A stretch of 7,776 nt of DNA from an uncultured Oscillospiraceae bacterium (GTDB taxonomy: Bacteria; Bacillota; Clostridia; Oscillospirales; Oscillospiraceae): positions 1 through 7,776 of the forward strand of contig CAKTNN010000060.1 in assembly GCA_934589065.1 (NCBI GenBank), written 5' to 3'. The notes beneath the pieces are model-generated. The model was not told the origin of the DNA. It was given only the letters and a program-made list of their open reading frames with translations, and did no database searches. A program made the translations under genes and the position numbers. This document shows positions 7,012 through 7,776 of this stretch, piece by piece (positions within the stretch are counted from its first letter, which is position 1; every line of letters starts with the position of its first letter).

Positions 7012-7039
7012 ATTTTACCAGAAATTTACGAAAAAACAA
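7012..7039 (-). promoter_or_regulatory. Probable extended -10 promoter of the surface-protein operon
   Basis: On the - strand, TTGTTT (7039-7034) is followed after 16 bases by TAAAAT (7017-7012), preceded by TGG (an extended -10 TGn). Transcription would begin near 7005, giving a short leader of about 15 bases to Met1 or 24 to Met4. That makes Met4 the easier start. No strong Shine-Dalgarno sequence is present (GGGATGG is the best), so translation may be modest. Confidence 0.5.
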
Positions 7040-7208
7040 TTAACTGCCTGCATAGGATCATTCTTTTTTGGTGGTTCCGTTTTTCTCAATGGCATGACGT
7101 TTCGGCCCAAAGTCCCGGGCGGGGGAAATTTGACAAAAGATTTGCAAACGCTACGTCAGCAGACAGGGCAATTACATCGTAAGACTCCCGCATTCCTTCC
7201 CACTGACC

Positions 7209-7241
7209 GCAAATAGCGTCTCCGTACGGACTGCAAATAGC
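7209..7241. repeat. Palindrome flanked by 9-base direct repeats upstream of sigK
   Basis: GCAAATAGC occurs at 7209-7217 and again at 7233-7241, 24 bp apart (about two helical turns). Between them lies the perfect 10-base palindrome TCCGTACGGA (7221-7230). The spacing would suit a dimeric DNA-binding protein. No regulator is identified. Confidence 0.55.
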
Positions 7242-7290
7242 CGGCAGCGGCAGAACGCTCTCCGCCCGAAAATCAGGGTAGTCCCGTCGG

Positions 7291-7319
7291 AATATCTCCG
7301 GGAAATGGGGAATAGGGTA
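7291..7319 (+). promoter_or_regulatory. Possible sporulation-sigma (SigE/SigK-type) promoter before sigK
   Basis: AATATC (7291-7296) and AATAGGGTA (7311-7319) resemble a SigE/SigK arrangement; the latter matches the SigK -10 consensus CATAnnnTA at all specified positions but the first. The predicted start would fall near 7325, leaving only about 10 bases to the ATG, which is tight. Weak support only; based on the B. subtilis consensus sequences. Confidence 0.25.
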
Positions 7320-7325
7320 GTGCTG

Positions 7326-7330
7326 AGGTG
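7326..7330 (+). promoter_or_regulatory. Shine-Dalgarno site deciding the sigK ATG start
   Basis: GAGGTGA covers 7325-7331. Its AGGTG core lies 6 bases before ATG at 7337. This favours ATG 7337 over the in-frame GTG at 7328, which is itself part of the Shine-Dalgarno sequence. Confidence 0.7.
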
Positions 7331-7336
7331 AAGACG

Positions 7337-7534
7337 ATGCTTGCAAGCGCTTGGTTGATTTTAAGCAGTCTGTTTTACTCTCTGCAGCTCCACTCCGGGA
7401 GTTTTCCAAAGCCGTTGTCGGCAGAGGAGGAGCGCCGCTATCTTGCCCGCTCCGCCCAGGGGGACATGGAGGCCCGGAACATTCTGGTGGAGAGAAACCT
7501 GCGGCTGGTTGCCCATGTGATGAAGAACGGGTGA
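7337..7534 (+). pseudogene. sigK: Truncated pro-sigma-K gene: 5' fragment only
   Basis: 65 residues matching the N-terminus of the mother-cell sporulation sigma factor pro-SigK. The hydrophobic pro-sequence (residues 1-17, MLASAWLILSSLF...) normally tethers the precursor to membrane until SpoIVFB cleaves it. It is followed by FPKPLSAEEERRYL (23-36), GDMEARNILVERNLRLVAHVMK (42-63) and then Asn-Gly-stop. The intact family is about 230-240 residues; the rest of regions 2, 3 and 4 is missing and no further sigK sequence appears before the window ends. Identity is recognised from memory of B. subtilis SigK, whose matching segment reads FPQPLSSSEEKKYL and LRLVAHIVKK. The break at about 7527 falls within a normally conserved segment. 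Two explanations: an element of the skin type splits the gene, with the 3' half far downstream and restored by excision during sporulation; or a deletion left a dead fragment. The broken reading frame is certain, the cause is not. Confidence 0.85.
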
Positions 7535-7634
7535 TGCACGGGAAGATTTCCTGTGGCGGACAGATGGAAGCCTGGTGTCTGTGTGCGGGAATCGGACTGC
7601 GAAAATATATTGGAAAGCGATGCTTAACGAATAA
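7530..7634 (+). pseudogene. 34-codon open tail after the sigK break, possible 3' remnant of another gene
   Basis: In the frame one base offset from sigK, codons run from 7530 to a TAA at 7632-7634 and encode GDAREDFLWRTDGSLVSV followed by CGNRTAKIYWKAMLNE. The upstream in-frame stop is TGA at 7521-7523, and there is no start codon or ribosome site of its own. Composition looks protein-like, and it stops 4 bases before a hairpin, as a normal gene end would. I do not recognise the family, and it does not resemble the C-terminus of SigK. A chance open frame of this length is possible. Confidence 0.3.
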
Positions 7635-7637
7635 AGG

Positions 7638-7673
7638 ACAAGCCCGGTAAGGTTTTGATGCTTGCCGGGTTGT
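7638..7673 (+). terminator. Hairpin, likely weak intrinsic terminator
   Basis: CCCGGTAAG (7643-7651) pairs with CTTGCCGGG (7661-7669), including one G-U pair, around a 9-base loop. ACAA/TTGT extend the stem if G7642 is bulged. The following TGTGTCTTTG is only moderately U-rich. It could end transcription entering from the sigK fragment before the MerR-type promoter. Confidence 0.55.
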
Positions 7674-7674
7674 G

Positions 7675-7743
7675 TCTTTGTACGAGGGACATGGAGAGGA
7701 AGCGGCATCGCCCCAGAGTACAAGGAAATTTTCAAAAAGGGTA
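7675..7743. other. Short non-coding spacer
   Basis: Between the hairpin and the MerR-type promoter. I see no gene, repeat or RNA structure here. Confidence 0.5.
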
Positions 7744-7774
7744 TTGACTCTGACGTTGCGTAATGGTTTATACT
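7744..7774 (+). promoter_or_regulatory. MerR-type promoter with 19-bp spacer
   Basis: TTGACT (7744-7749) and TATACT (7769-7774) are good -35 and -10 boxes but lie 19 bp apart rather than 17. An over-long spacer with an imperfect dyad (ACG-TTG-CGT at 7753-7761) is the hallmark of promoters that MerR-family regulators activate by DNA distortion. The regulated gene, often the regulator itself or an efflux/stress gene, begins beyond the window. Confidence 0.65.
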
Positions 7775-7776
7775 AA

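Larger units (their letters stand above)
6991..7336. other. 346-base divergent intergenic region
   Basis: This stretch separates the surface operon (-) from the sigK fragment (+). The first 80 bases are A/T-rich and hold the operon promoter; the remainder is GC-richer. It also contains a TTGACA at 7130-7135 without a matching -10 box at 16-18 bp, and the repeat/palindrome cluster at 7209-7241. Open frames here on either strand show no family resemblance and no convincing start or ribosome site. Confidence 0.6.

Noticed and set aside
7130..7158. Promoter from TTGACA at 7130 on the + strand
   Set aside because: No -10 box occurs at 16-18 bp; the sequence there is GC-containing (ACGTCA).
7086..7409. 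107-codon open frame on the - strand across the intergenic region and the sigK 5' end
   Set aside because: Its start lies inside sigK on the opposite strand, no ribosome site precedes it, and the protein resembles no family I know.

Overview
The window reads as chromosomal DNA of a spore-forming (or ancestrally spore-forming) Clostridia member, most likely a gut Oscillospiraceae-type bacterium. Three signs support this: a fragment of the pro-sigma-K sporulation gene, a degenerate transmembrane Ser/Thr kinase of a kind I associate with this group, and a secreted protein carrying Cys-rich 'GHEGNC' repeats typical of gut Firmicutes surface proteins. Genes start with ATG, GTG or TTG behind purine-rich Shine-Dalgarno sites. 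This taxonomic placement is inference.

Layout. Positions 1-74 hold a tRNA-Val(GAC) lacking its first 3 bases at the window edge. It is followed by a hairpin that can terminate both the tRNA (+) and the esterase (-). 154-996 (-) encodes an HSL-type alpha/beta-hydrolase. 997-1152 is a divergent control region with a near-consensus sigma-70 promoter for the (+) gene 1153-2436, a Ser/Thr protein kinase with one membrane segment and an extracellular C-terminal domain. A strong terminator at 2447-2475 separates it from a convergent (-) two-gene operon, read from 6990 to 2474: a 1186-residue secreted protein (Cys-rich repeats, about six beta-sandwich-like repeats, then a beta-helix-like domain), translationally coupled by a 4-base GTGA overlap to a 319-residue membrane-anchored surface protein with a Thr/Pro and charged stalk.

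6991-7336 has no convincing gene. It carries a probable promoter for the surface operon and a palindrome flanked by direct repeats. 7337-7534 (+) is the 5' end of sigK. It keeps the hydrophobic pro-sequence and the start of sigma region 2, then leaves the family abruptly inside the conserved stretch ending HVMK. The following 34 codons are open in another frame and stop 4 bases before a hairpin, which suggests a junction made by deletion or by insertion of an element. The window ends on a promoter with a 19-bp spacer of the kind activated by MerR-family regulators; its gene lies outside.

How the parts may work together. The kinase has an external domain with a calcium-loop-like motif and sits tail-to-tail with a surface-protein operon, so a cell-surface sensing or adhesion module is plausible. 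The sequence gives no direct proof of interaction. The most unusual points are the broken sigK, the surface operon with its convergent kinase, and the MerR-type promoter just beyond the sigK break.
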